Shown: piece after piece, positions 6,720-12,761 of the stretch
Numbering within the stretch: the stretch's first letter is position 1
Layout: each line of letters begins with the position of its first letter
Program-made: the position numbers and the translations under genes
Assembly: GCA_902500695.1 (NCBI GenBank)
Contig: CABVRQ010000097.1
Location: 1-12,761 of the forward strand
Direction: 5' to 3'
DNA length: 12,761 nt
DNA from: an uncultured Nitrospira sp.
GTDB lineage: Bacteria; Nitrospirota; Nitrospiria; Nitrospirales; UBA8639
The notes under the pieces: generated by a model
Seen by the model: the letters and a program-made list of their open reading frames with translations, nothing else
Told to the model about the DNA's origin: nothing
The model's database searches: none

Positions 6720-8105
6720 ATGAATTCTGAGGATTTTCCACAACCCCAACCGCGGGTGACGTTGTATACGTTAGGGTGTCGACTCAACCAGGCTGAAACG
6801 GCTGTCCTCAAGGACGGGTTTCACCAAAGTGGGTTTCTCCCGGTAGAATTTGGTCAGGAAACGGATGTTTTTGTAATCAATACCTGCACAGTCACGGAAG
6901 GGGCTGAGGTGGATTGCCGACGAATCGTTCGCCAGGTCCTCCGTCATTCCCCCCACGCCTTTGTAGCGGTCACCGGGTGTTATGCCCAGACCGGCCTTGA
7001 AGTGCTCCGCCGCATGGCCGACATTGACCTCATTGTCGGCAATCAATTCAAAATGCGGCTTCCTGAGATCATTCCACCATTTTCTCAGCTCAAAAAACAG
7101 CCTGTGCCACTAGTGCATCATGGGCGGATTGATCCAGAGAATTTTTCGATAGAAGGCGTAGGAGCCTATACCACCACTCGCGCAAATGTGAAAATCCAGG
7201 ACGGGTGTCAGTTTATGTGTTCGTTTTGCCTGATTCCTTTTGCCAGAGGCCGAGAGCGGAGTCGGTTTCTGGATGATGCGGTTCGTGAGGCGGAGGAATT
7301 GGTAGAAAGAGGGCATCGGGAGTTAGTGCTGACGGGGGTGAACATCGGACAATATCGGGATGGAGTTGCCGACCTCCTGGTGCTCATTCAACGATTTGAG
7401 GCCATTAAAGGCCTGGAGCGGATCCGTATTTCCTCAATTGAACCCACGACAGTTCCTGAGAGTCTTCTGGACTATATGAGCAGTTCCACCAAGCTGTGCC
7501 GGTATTTACATGTGCCCTTACAGAGCGGAGACGATCGTATATTGGAGGCCATGAATCGGCGTTATTCGGTTCGAGAGTATCAGGAAGCCATGGAATCTGC
7601 TCTGAAGCGGATTCCAGATCTGTGCTTTGGCACGGATGTGCTGGTGGGGTTTCCTGGGGAGGGCTCACGAGAATTTGCGAATACGGAAGCGGTGGTCCGG
7701 GATCTTCCTTTTGCGTATTTGCATGTGTTTAGCTACTCGCCCAGGCCCGGTACCGCCTCGACCAAGTTGCCGCATGCTGTGTCTCCAATAATGACGAAAG
7801 AGCGGAGTCGGGCATTGCGGGAAATATCCGAGCACAAGCGAATGGCTTTCCATCAGCGGTTTTTAGGGCAACGAGTCTCGGTGTTATTTGAAGCAGCGGA
7901 ATCCGAGGGCTATTGGCCAGGGCTGACGGATAATTATATTCGTGTGGCCGTTCGTTCTCCATATCCGCTGCGTAATACCATTCAACCGGTTGTCGTAACC
8001 GGCATGATGTCGGGTACCACGTTGGGATTGCTGGAGCCATCTTCTGAATTCTCTCCCCCGGCTAAGGATCTGTTTTCTGTTTCTTCACTTGTGTGCGTTT
8101 CATAG
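6720..8105 (+). CDS. mtaB: tRNA (N6-threonylcarbamoyladenosine(37)-C2)-methylthiotransferase
   Basis: This radical-SAM enzyme converts t6A37 to ms2t6A37 in tRNAs that read ANN codons, using two [4Fe-4S] clusters. It has 461 residues from this start. The N-terminal UPF0004 domain carries cluster cysteines at 20 (TLGCRLNQAE, a motif typical of MtaB rather than MiaB), 56 (NTCTVT) and 87 (TGCYAQ). The radical-SAM CxxxCxxC is at 163, 167 and 170 (DGCQFMCSFC), followed by IPFARGRERSR. A C-terminal TRAM-like domain follows GQRVSVLFE. Homology starts at RVTLYTLGC, so I prefer the ATG at 6720; an ATG at 6714 is possible, and a TTG at 6615 would add 35 unlike residues. The gene is followed 7 bases later by miaB. 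Confidence 0.93.
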   Translation: MNSEDFPQPQPRVTLYTLGCRLNQAETAVLKDGFHQSGFLPVEFGQETDVFVINTCTVTEGAEVDCRRIVRQVLRHSPHAFVAVTGCYAQTGLEVLRRMADIDLIVGNQFKMRLPEIIPPFSQLKKQPVPLVHHGRIDPENFSIEGVGAYTTTRANVKIQDGCQFMCSFCLIPFARGRERSRFLDDAVREAEELVERGHRELVLTGVNIGQYRDGVADLLVLIQRFEAIKGLERIRISSIEPTTVPESLLDYMSSSTKLCRYLHVPLQSGDDRILEAMNRRYSVREYQEAMESALKRIPDLCFGTDVLVGFPGEGSREFANTEAVVRDLPFAYLHVFSYSPRPGTASTKLPHAVSPIMTKERSRALREISEHKRMAFHQRFLGQRVSVLFEAAESEGYWPGLTDNYIRVAVRSPYPLRNTIQPVVVTGMMSGTTLGLLEPSSEFSPPAKDLFSVSSLVCVS

Positions 8106-8112
8106 AAAGGCG

Positions 8113-9492
8113 ATGGTTGTGAGCGGATCCCCTTTACTCATCCCTACCAGCTTGAAGGCTCGGACCTATCTGCCTGAAAAAGGGAGTTATCAGGTGTATA
8201 TGGAGACCTTCGGGTGTCAGATGAATGAATATGATTCGGAAATCGTTCGTTCATTGTTAAAAACCCGCGGATTTCAATTTACTCCGTATGATAATGAAGC
8301 CGATGTTATTCTGTTTAACACCTGTGCCATTCGAGAGAATGCCCATAATCGCGTGTATGGCCATTTAGCCCGTTATACCAATAGAAAACAGGAACGAGGC
8401 TTAGTCATCGGGGTGTTAGGCTGTATGGCTCAGAATCTGAAACAAGAGCTGATGGATACTCGATCATTCATTGATGTGCTGGTCGGGCCAGATGGATACC
8501 GGCGACTGCCCGATCTTCTCATGGATGCGCTGGAGCATCGCAAACGAGGGTTGGCCGTTGATCTGTCCGAATACGAAACGTATGCCCACATCGTTCCGGA
8601 CCGGCCGGCTGGAATTAATGGATGGATTGCGGTGATGCGGGGCTGTGATAATTTTTGTTCCTTTTGCGTGGTGCCATATACGCGTGGACGAGAACGTTCT
8701 CGAGACCCGGAGGGGATTATTCAGGAAGCCCATCAATTGGTCAGTCAGGGAGTTCGGCAAATCACCCTATTGGGGCAAAATGTCAATTCTTACCGGTCCG
8801 GGGAGTGGGATTTTGCCAGATTGTTAATAGCGGTTGGGGATGTTCCCGGGATTCAGCGTGTGCGGTTTATGTCTCCCCATCCCAAAGATTTTCCGCCAGC
8901 CCTGCTTGAAGCCGTTGCGGAGCATCCCGCCATCTGCAAAACGATTCATTTGCCGCTGCAATCGGCCAATGATCGAATTCTGGAACGCATGGGGCGGGGA
9001 TACACTCAAAGAGAGTACCGTAAGCTGGTTGAGGCCATTCGGAAGAAAGGCCCACTTGTTTTGACCACCGATCTCATTTGTGGGTTTTGTGGAGAAACCG
9101 ATGAGGAGTTCCAGGAGACCTATCGTCTCATGCAAGAGGTGGGATATCAGGCGGCGTTCGTATTCAAATATTCTGAACGAAAGCACACGATTGCGGCCAG
9201 AAAATTTGTGGATGATGTTCCTGAGCAGGTGAAGGGATATCGGACGAATCAGATCGTCGAATTGCAAAAAGAAATTTCCCTTTCAAAAAATAAAGAACTC
9301 ATCGGCACCACTGTGGAGGTTATGCTGGAGGGGCATTCCAAAAAATCTGATCTTCAATGGATGGGACATAGCGACCACAATGTGACGGTTGTCTGGCCCA
9401 AGGGTAACGAGGTCCGTCAACCAGGAGACCTGGTGCCCGTTCTTGTCAGGGATGCTTCGCCTTCCACCCTTTATGGGCATATCCAATCCTGA
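8113..9492 (+). CDS. miaB: tRNA-2-methylthio-N6-dimethylallyladenosine synthase
   Basis: This radical-SAM methylthiotransferase acts on i6A37 to give ms2i6A37 in tRNAs reading UNN codons. It has 459 residues, the normal length. The signature METFGCQMNEYDSE holds Cys35. Cys71 is in NTCAIRENAHNRVYG and Cys104 in GVLGCMAQ; these bind the auxiliary cluster. The radical-SAM cysteines are 178, 182 and 185 (RGCDNFCSFC), followed by VPYTRGRERSR. The C-terminal TRAM domain begins near GTTVEVMLEG. The start is ambiguous: GAAAGG (8105-8110) is 2 bases from this ATG but 8 bases from a GTG at 8119, a better spacing. The N-terminus is not conserved, so homology does not decide. The mtaB stop lies 7 bases upstream, so the two are very probably cotranscribed. 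Confidence 0.95.
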   Translation: MVVSGSPLLIPTSLKARTYLPEKGSYQVYMETFGCQMNEYDSEIVRSLLKTRGFQFTPYDNEADVILFNTCAIRENAHNRVYGHLARYTNRKQERGLVIGVLGCMAQNLKQELMDTRSFIDVLVGPDGYRRLPDLLMDALEHRKRGLAVDLSEYETYAHIVPDRPAGINGWIAVMRGCDNFCSFCVVPYTRGRERSRDPEGIIQEAHQLVSQGVRQITLLGQNVNSYRSGEWDFARLLIAVGDVPGIQRVRFMSPHPKDFPPALLEAVAEHPAICKTIHLPLQSANDRILERMGRGYTQREYRKLVEAIRKKGPLVLTTDLICGFCGETDEEFQETYRLMQEVGYQAAFVFKYSERKHTIAARKFVDDVPEQVKGYRTNQIVELQKEISLSKNKELIGTTVEVMLEGHSKKSDLQWMGHSDHNVTVVWPKGNEVRQPGDLVPVLVRDASPSTLYGHIQS

Positions 9493-9886
9493 TGGATTTT
9501 GTGTGTTTCCGGTAGCCCAAGATTCTTTTTCCCATCTTCATTCCCTAAATCTCTGATTTTTCTGCGATTCCTTTTGTTTAAATCCTCCCAAGTTGATTTT
9601 TCCTGGTTTGCCGTCGTGTGTATGAGGGAAATACCGGCCCCATCGTAAGCTGGTTTCTACCTCAAGTCAGGTGCTCATTGTCCGATAAAACCTTTGATTA
9701 CTTGTAGATTTCCGGTCGTATTCCGGAGCGGATTGTCCTTCAACTACCTGGTGCTCATTCGGAAAAGAACTCCCCATACAATCGATCTAAGGATTTAAGC
9801 CAAGACGGTGATATGTCTGAATGATCGGGTTTCGAAGGGATACTGTTATGGTGAATGGTGATAAAAGCCATGAGGTTTGACGAATA
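9493..9886. other. intergenic region before the HDOD gene
   Basis: These 394 bp separate miaB from the HDOD gene and contain no credible coding frame. The first part is pyrimidine-rich, without a clear terminator hairpin; only a weak AAGAT/ATCTT pair is present. The 10-mer GGTGCTCATT occurs twice, at 9670-9679 and 9750-9759, 80 bp apart, and TTCCGG is repeated in tandem near 9708-9725. I found no sigma-54 promoter and no c-di-GMP riboswitch motif. A long untranslated leader, a small RNA or decayed sequence are all possible. Confidence 0.4.
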
Positions 9887-10846
9887 ATGGATCCCCAGAT
9901 TCTGCAACGTATAAAAAATTGCAAGACCCTTCCGGCAATTCCCGCGTTGCCCTTACAGGTACTCCAACTGTGTCGGGATGAGAGGACTACCGCCCAACGT
10001 ATTGGTGACGTCATAAGCAAAGACCCTTCTTTTGTTGCCAAGTTGTTGAATGTGGCCAATTCCAGTTTTTACGGGGGCAGTCGTCATAAAGTGACGACGG
10101 TCACCCATGCGGTGACGTTATTGGGCATGAATTCTATTGCTACCTTAGCGTTTTGCTTTTCGTTATATCGAGACTTGCGAAAAAAGGGTGGCGGAGCGTT
10201 TGATCATACCCATTTTTGGCATCGATGTATTTTGGCGAGTTTGGCCGCGAAGATTTTGGCCAAGCGTGTCCGGGTCACGAACGAAGAAGAGGTGTTCCTT
10301 GCTGGATTATTACAGGACCTGGGCGTGCTGGTAATGAGCGAGGCGTTAGGCATGGAATATGGGTTGATATATAAAAAAGCTGCGCAGGACCATCAGGCAC
10401 TTGAGGCGTTGGAACAAGATCGATGGAAAACGGATCATTGCGAGATCGGGGCATGGTTGGCCGAGACGTGGGAATTGCCAGAATTATTGCGAGAATCCGT
10501 CAAAGGAAGTCATGACCCTTCCTTGGCGTCCAGTAGCGATGAGGTTTCCCGGTTAACTATTCAATGTGTGGCGTTGTCGGGGCGGTTGGCTGATATGTGG
10601 TGCCACCAACAGCCGGAGGTGGCTATACAATCGGCTATCCAATTCTCAAAGGAGCTTTTGGACATTGAACCTGACGGACTTGTGGAAGTCGCAAAACAAA
10701 TTGCTGACGGAATCCCCGATATGTCCAGCTTTTTCCAGATCAGCCTGGGTAAACCCGAAGACATTCAAAAAGTGTTGGATAATCTTGACCAAATCGTAAC
10801 GGGTATCTCTCCATCCGAAATGTCAGAACCAATCCCTGCCTTATAA
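9887..10846 (+). CDS. HDOD domain protein (degenerate HD signalling domain)
   Basis: This is a 319-residue soluble protein. The HDOD domain spans about residues 8-205 and opens with LPAIPALPLQVLQLCRD, continues with IGDVISKDPSFVAKLLNVANSSFYG and TVTHAVTLLGMNSIATLAF, and reaches the HD-like core EEEVFLAGLLQDLGVLVM. The metal-binding His of the HD pair is Gln143 here (QDLG), and the later site reads GSHDP. Enzymatic phosphodiesterase activity is therefore unlikely, as usual for HDOD proteins, which act as scaffolds in signalling, motility or stress responses. The C-terminal 110 residues are helical and carry no known output domain. The ATG at 9887 is preceded by GAGG 11 bases upstream, a weak site. 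The gene appears monocistronic; its stop codon is inside a perfect palindrome. Confidence 0.9.
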   Translation: MDPQILQRIKNCKTLPAIPALPLQVLQLCRDERTTAQRIGDVISKDPSFVAKLLNVANSSFYGGSRHKVTTVTHAVTLLGMNSIATLAFCFSLYRDLRKKGGGAFDHTHFWHRCILASLAAKILAKRVRVTNEEEVFLAGLLQDLGVLVMSEALGMEYGLIYKKAAQDHQALEALEQDRWKTDHCEIGAWLAETWELPELLRESVKGSHDPSLASSSDEVSRLTIQCVALSGRLADMWCHQQPEVAIQSAIQFSKELLDIEPDGLVEVAKQIADGIPDMSSFFQISLGKPEDIQKVLDNLDQIVTGISPSEMSEPIPAL

Positions 10847-10856
10847 GGCAGGGATT
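10831..10856. terminator. perfect 26-bp palindrome over the HDOD stop codon
   Basis: AATCCCTGCC and GGCAGGGATT flank a TTATAA centre, so all 26 bases are self-complementary. The TAA stop (10844-10846) starts exactly at the centre of symmetry. As RNA it forms a GC-rich 10-bp stem, but no U-tract follows (CCTCC), so it is an atypical terminator. An mRNA-stabilising 3' hairpin or a binding site for a dimeric protein are alternatives. Confidence 0.5.
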
Positions 10857-11057
10857 CCTCCAACGTTTCCCTGCGGTCTACCTCAGCATTCAATCGGATT
10901 TGTTCCAGTCAGGGAAATGGATTTGTACGTGACTTCCAATGCCGGGTGGATGGCGGGACAGGTCCTGACATGTACAAGGAAATGACGAAGACTTGACCTG
11001 GGAGGTCTTAAAGCGCAACGCGCCTCTATTCACGTCATGGGTAGAGGGAAGGAGAGT

Positions 11058-11570
11058 TTATCCACTTAAGGGAACTGTCAGCATTGAGGTCCAGTCCATG
11101 GGATGTTCGCTCTTGGACCGGATAAGGTGGAATCTGTTGACTGTGAAATTGAGGCGTAAAACTTGAGATAAAGCTGACGTGATTTTGTCTTTCAGTTCAA
11201 TGGAATAATGACCATATAATAGGCTGAGATGGGGCATATAGGGGCCGGGATCCTTGACGAACAGACTTCTTGCCAGTTCATGTGCATTCAGTAGTGCTGG
11301 AGTCATCTGAGTTTTTAAGAAAACACATTGAAAGTACTGATCACCATAGGCAGGTTCAGTCAGAAGAATATTAAAAGATGGAAGCAATCCTCCGAGTTCT
11401 AAGCATCGAACGGATATAGCCTCCTCTGTGCCTGGAAGAGAACCTAGGAGCGTCACATGCGGGTCGAAGACTGGAGCGTGATACGCTTTGCTCAAGTCGG
11501 TAATGGTCTTCATGAGAATGTCATAGGCCTGACCAGTAGGTGCCAGCCAAAGGTGATAGGTATTTGCCAC
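11058..11570 (-). CDS. CPDase-type 2',3'-cyclic-nucleotide phosphodiesterase (2H superfamily)
   Basis: This is a small cytoplasmic protein of 170 residues. The two 2H catalytic motifs are present: His-Val-Thr-Leu in VFDPHVTLLGSL (about residues 35-46) and His-Leu-Ser-Leu in YMPHLSLLYGHY (about 111-122). The surrounding sequence (F.PHVTLLG, YFQCVFLKTQMTP, YMPHLSLLYG) matches the CPDase branch, known from plants and fungi for opening ADP-ribose 1'',2''-cyclic phosphate and 2',3'-cyclic nucleotides, with fewer bacterial members. The substrate here is inferred. I start at the GTG at 11568-11570 because GAAAGG lies 5 bases upstream; a GTG two codons earlier sits right against that site. It is convergent with the HDOD gene and 157 bp downstream of the HIRAN-like gene on the same strand. 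Confidence 0.8.
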   Translation of the reverse strand: MANTYHLWLAPTGQAYDILMKTITDLSKAYHAPVFDPHVTLLGSLPGTEEAISVRCLELGGLLPSFNILLTEPAYGDQYFQCVFLKTQMTPALLNAHELARSLFVKDPGPYMPHLSLLYGHYSIELKDKITSALSQVLRLNFTVNRFHLIRSKSEHPMDWTSMLTVPLSG

Positions 11571-11727
11571 ATGCACCTTTCAGAATGATGAGAAGGGCTT
11601 GAAGGATGAACCAGGGTGTTGGAGCAACGGGATATGTCCCTCGTCTTGCGGGTTGCCTTGGCTGGGATGCCCGGCGTTCCGAGGAGGTTTCCGGACAACA
11701 CGTTTTCGTTTGGTCCAAAGGCGTATT

Positions 11728-12474
11728 CTAGGTAGGGCTCTTTCCTTTTGAATTTGAGGGTTTGATTCCGGTCCAGATAAGCAGCCCTCCACTGATGATC
11801 AATGCCAATGGAACAAGCATCAATACAAAGAGGTTTCCCCTGGCTTGCCATGCCGCTGTGCCCATTGTTCCGCCTACAAAGGCCAATGCGGTGCCGAGTG
11901 TGATCACGATAACCCTGATGATAAAAAATGCTATCTGCTTGACCTTGCTTCGAGGTGCTTTTGGACGGTCAGATTCTCTATCAAACAACAGTGTTGGTCT
12001 GGTGGACCTGGTGTTCCTGTGCTCTCCCTTTATGCCTGGTCCGGCAAGTGTTTTCTCGTCATCGTTTTTTTTCCTGATGGGCCCAAGGATTTGAAACCGG
12101 ACGGCAATGAACCCTTGATTTGCGACAGAGATGTGATCCAGCCTGAGTTGCAAAAATGGCCAAAGCCCGCTAGTCACAATTTGTTTGGCAACATCATCAG
12201 GAACATACCCCAACATATCCCGTTTTGTAGAAAATATTTGCTCTGATACCCCAAATATCTTGATGGCATGAGGGTTCTGGGGATTGCTCGGTTCCTGTTC
12301 CCAGTCCAACAGGTGATTGGAGCCTTGGATAAATTGCCAGACAATGGTCTGCCGGTCTTGAATGCCCTGAATCTCAATGTTTTCATAGTAGATTTCATAC
12401 CCGACTTGAATTGGAGGCAAGAAGGAAATGCCTTCAGGCATGACAATATTCTGACGGTTTTTTCGTTCCGACAT
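11728..12474 (-). CDS. HIRAN-like domain protein with two C-terminal membrane helices
   Basis: This protein has 248 residues. Residues about 22-132 resemble a HIRAN domain: VGYEIYYENIEIQG, then the typical core LLDWEQEPSNPQNPHAIKIFG followed by MLGYVPDDVAKQI. HIRAN domains in HLTF-type remodellers bind DNA 3' ends, and in bacteria many stand alone or are fused to nucleases and helicases. Here a charged low-complexity linker (134-178) is followed by two hydrophobic helices (about 180-204 and 214-236) and a short basic tail, so the domain should be tethered to the inner membrane on the cytoplasmic side. The start codon is the first ATG; upstream only GAAG is visible. The function is unknown, and the family call rests on motif resemblance. 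Confidence 0.7.
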   Translation of the reverse strand: MSERKNRQNIVMPEGISFLPPIQVGYEIYYENIEIQGIQDRQTIVWQFIQGSNHLLDWEQEPSNPQNPHAIKIFGVSEQIFSTKRDMLGYVPDDVAKQIVTSGLWPFLQLRLDHISVANQGFIAVRFQILGPIRKKNDDEKTLAGPGIKGEHRNTRSTRPTLLFDRESDRPKAPRSKVKQIAFFIIRVIVITLGTALAFVGGTMGTAAWQARGNLFVLMLVPLALIISGGLLIWTGIKPSNSKGKSPT

Positions 12475-12761
12475 GCTTCAGCCGTACCTATTTCGTTGAT
12501 TTAAAGGTGGGAAGTGGTGACTTCTCTCTCGAGAAAATGTCCTTTTATCTATTTCTTTCAACAGGGTCATCTCTTTGGGCATACTGCATAGAGCTTGGAA
12601 CAACTCCGATCAAGCCACGCTCCTTACACCATACAAAAATTATGGGGTAAAGGAAATGCATGGAAAAATTCGTAGCCAATTGACATATTGTCCTAGCGCT
12701 GGGGTTTTGCTTGACCCACTGGAAGAGTAGGGAACGCCCTACAAAATATTAGCTTACTAGG
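12475..12761. other. non-coding right edge with two hairpins
   Basis: No credible gene is seen in these 287 bp. An imperfect 13-bp inverted repeat (12621-12633 with 12641-12654, one mismatch and one bulge, 7-nt loop) and a compact GTAGGG-AACG-CCCTAC hairpin (12727-12742) are visible. The second could end a gene lying beyond the window. A weak minus-strand promoter candidate for the HIRAN-like gene, TTGATC with TATGCA after 17 bp, lies within the region. Confidence 0.35.

Noticed and set aside
8824..9267. 147-codon minus-strand frame inside miaB
   Set aside because: It is antisense to conserved MiaB sequence and has no independent coding evidence.
6720..9492. mtaB-miaB as a recent tandem duplication
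   Set aside because: The two proteins carry distinct family signatures (GCRLNQAE versus METFGCQMNEYDSE) and differ throughout, so they are old paralogues.
9493..9886. c-di-GMP riboswitch or sigma-54 promoter before the HDOD gene
   Set aside because: No GEMM-type core and no GG-N10-GC promoter pair with the right context was found.
11510..11851. 113-codon minus-strand frame between the CPDase and HIRAN-like genes
   Set aside because: It overlaps both genes in another frame, has low-complexity composition and matches no family pattern.
1..12761. tRNA genes, insertion sequences, CRISPR arrays or phage genes
   Set aside because: No cloverleaf, no terminal-inverted-repeat-bounded transposase, no regularly spaced repeats and no phage-like proteins were seen.

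Overview
The window is 12.8 kb of bacterial chromosome with ordinary housekeeping gene content. I see no rRNA, tRNA, transposase, integrase or CRISPR array. The gene set is an adenosylcobalamin-dependent ribonucleotide reductase, a TrkH/KtrB potassium channel subunit, both MtaB and MiaB tRNA methylthiotransferases, an HDOD protein and a plant-type cyclic phosphodiesterase. Together with moderate GC and frequent weak Shine-Dalgarno sites, this fits a Gram-negative environmental bacterium. A Nitrospirota (Nitrospira-like) source is my best guess, but it is low-confidence inference and no marker gene here proves it.

Layout from left to right. Bases 1-220 hold a possible gene tail and a strong 14-bp hairpin. 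Bases 221-3985 (minus strand) carry nrdJ and, 30 nt downstream of its stop codon, a small zinc-ribbon gene. Bases 3986-4744 have no convincing gene but are the most information-rich non-coding stretch. They contain a minus-strand promoter with a perfect TTGACA, two NrdR-like 16-bp boxes spaced exactly as in known NrdR operators, and an approximately 300-nt leader with several hairpins, two of them mutually exclusive. Further upstream lie two DnaA-box-like sequences. Bases 4745-5035 (plus) encode a small three-helix membrane protein, convergent with trkH (5042-6421, minus). A divergent intergenic region then leads to mtaB (6720-8105) and miaB (8113-9492), a close pair. A 394-bp gap precedes an HDOD-domain gene (9887-10846), whose stop codon lies inside a perfect 26-bp palindrome. 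Bases 11058-12474 (minus) encode a CPDase-type 2H phosphoesterase, with a HIRAN-like protein carrying two C-terminal membrane helices upstream of it.

How the genes relate. nrdJ makes deoxyribonucleotides, and its upstream region looks like a dNTP-sensing NrdR operator. mtaB and miaB together thiomethylate position A37 in tRNAs reading ANN and UNN codons respectively. The HIRAN-like and CPDase genes run in the same direction and may share a transcript. Their pairing is the least conventional part of the window, but nothing here proves a joint function. I do not see a complete undescribed multi-gene system. The best candidates for follow-up are the structured nrdJ leader with its NrdR boxes, the membrane-anchored HIRAN-like protein, and the possibly leaderless mtaB transcript.
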